Positions 4,850-5,133 of a stretch of 5,133 nt of DNA are shown here, piece after piece (within the stretch, counting starts at the first letter, position 1; each line of letters begins with the position of its first letter). The notes beneath the pieces were generated by a model that was not told the origin of the DNA, searched no databases, and saw only the letters and a list, made by a program, of their open reading frames with translations. Source of the stretch: Clostridiales bacterium (lineage in GTDB: Bacteria; Bacillota; Clostridia; Christensenellales; Christensenellaceae); the NCBI GenBank assembly GCA_003510345.1, contig DOMW01000290.1, positions 1 through 5,133 of the forward strand, in the 5' to 3' direction. Both the position numbers and the translations under genes were made by a program.

Positions 4850-5133
4850 TTAAAAGGTATAGTCAATGATTTTTTTCACAAAATCGTAAGAAGAAGTAAT
4901 TGCAGTATTCTTCATGAAGTAATCCCTATGCCTTGTCATGGTAGTATTAAAAAGATATTTTAACTCCTCCACGCGTTTGTTTTGTGTAGGTTCTGCTCTC
5001 ACTACATCATTGTAGATGTAAAGCAATGCCCCAAAATCATGAATGACAGGATTTGATAGCTTGTTTTTGCTAACATTGTTGCTAACAATATCAGTGCTTT
5101 TTACCCAGTTTACAGCATTTTGACAAATGAATT
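4850..5133 (-). CDS. C-terminal end of an unrecognised protein, cut by the window edge
   Basis: A minus-strand frame is open from the right edge to a TAA at 4852-4850, giving 93 residues with no start in the window. I do not recognise it. The visible part is mixed charged and aromatic, with a likely helical stretch GALLYIYNDVVRAEPTQNKR at 34-53 and a basic segment TRHRDYF around 66-72. There is no signal peptide, membrane helix or known motif. By hand count 4861-5133 has about 34% G+C, while a sample of the acetyltransferase gene has about 63%. That contrast suggests acquired or accessory DNA. Coding is supported by the uninterrupted frame in AT-rich DNA, where stops are frequent, and by a terminator-like hairpin just downstream. 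Confidence 0.6.
   Translation of the reverse strand, partial: FICQNAVNWVKSTDIVSNNVSKNKLSNPVIHDFGALLYIYNDVVRAEPTQNKRVEELKYLFNTTMTRHRDYFMKNTAITSSYDFVKKIIDYTF

Overview
This window reads as a piece of a chromosome from an anaerobic, fairly GC-rich member of the Firmicutes (Bacillota), most likely class Clostridia. The reasons are the two-subunit oxygen-sensitive class I fumarase, strong AGGAGG-type ribosome binding sites, short intergenic gaps, consensus TATAAT boxes and a DHFR with a clostridial-looking active-site loop. This assignment is inferred from gene content; no rRNA or other phylogenetic marker is present, and I do not claim a genus.

Layout. Positions 1-226 hold no supported gene, but they contain several short inverted repeats and an interleaved stem pair that could belong to a structured RNA running off the left edge. 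A TATAAT promoter then starts a plus-strand run: fumarase alpha (227-1081), fumarase beta (1093-1626), a FabG-type short-chain reductase (1671-2408) and a four-helix membrane protein (2405-2770) that overlaps fabG by four bases. A minus-strand thioredoxin-fold protein with a CPHC site (2777-3040) converges on that run with only six bases between the stop codons. It is divergent from a second plus-strand run: dihydrofolate reductase folA (3164-3670), a nitroreductase (3696-4250) and a GNAT acetyltransferase (4247-4792), the last two overlapping by ATGA. Two hairpins follow. The right edge (4850-5133, minus strand) is the C-terminal end of an unrecognised protein encoded in DNA of about 34% G+C, against roughly 60% in the neighbouring genes.

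How the genes fit together. The fumarase pair interconverts malate and fumarate (or acts on a related hydroxy-diacid). FabG is an NAD(P)H-dependent ketoreductase, probably acting on acyl-carrier-protein substrates. folA, the nitroreductase and the thioredoxin-like protein are all redox-linked, but no single pathway joins them. These look like ordinary housekeeping genes.

The most interesting signals are regulatory or at the edges. fumA and folA each have TATAAT exactly six bases before the ATG and no Shine-Dalgarno, which predicts leaderless mRNAs in a genome segment whose other genes use strong Shine-Dalgarno sites. The other points worth checking are the possible structured RNA on the left, the unnamed membrane protein coupled to fabG, and the AT-rich gene fragment on the right. 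I found no evidence of a complete new multi-gene system in this window.
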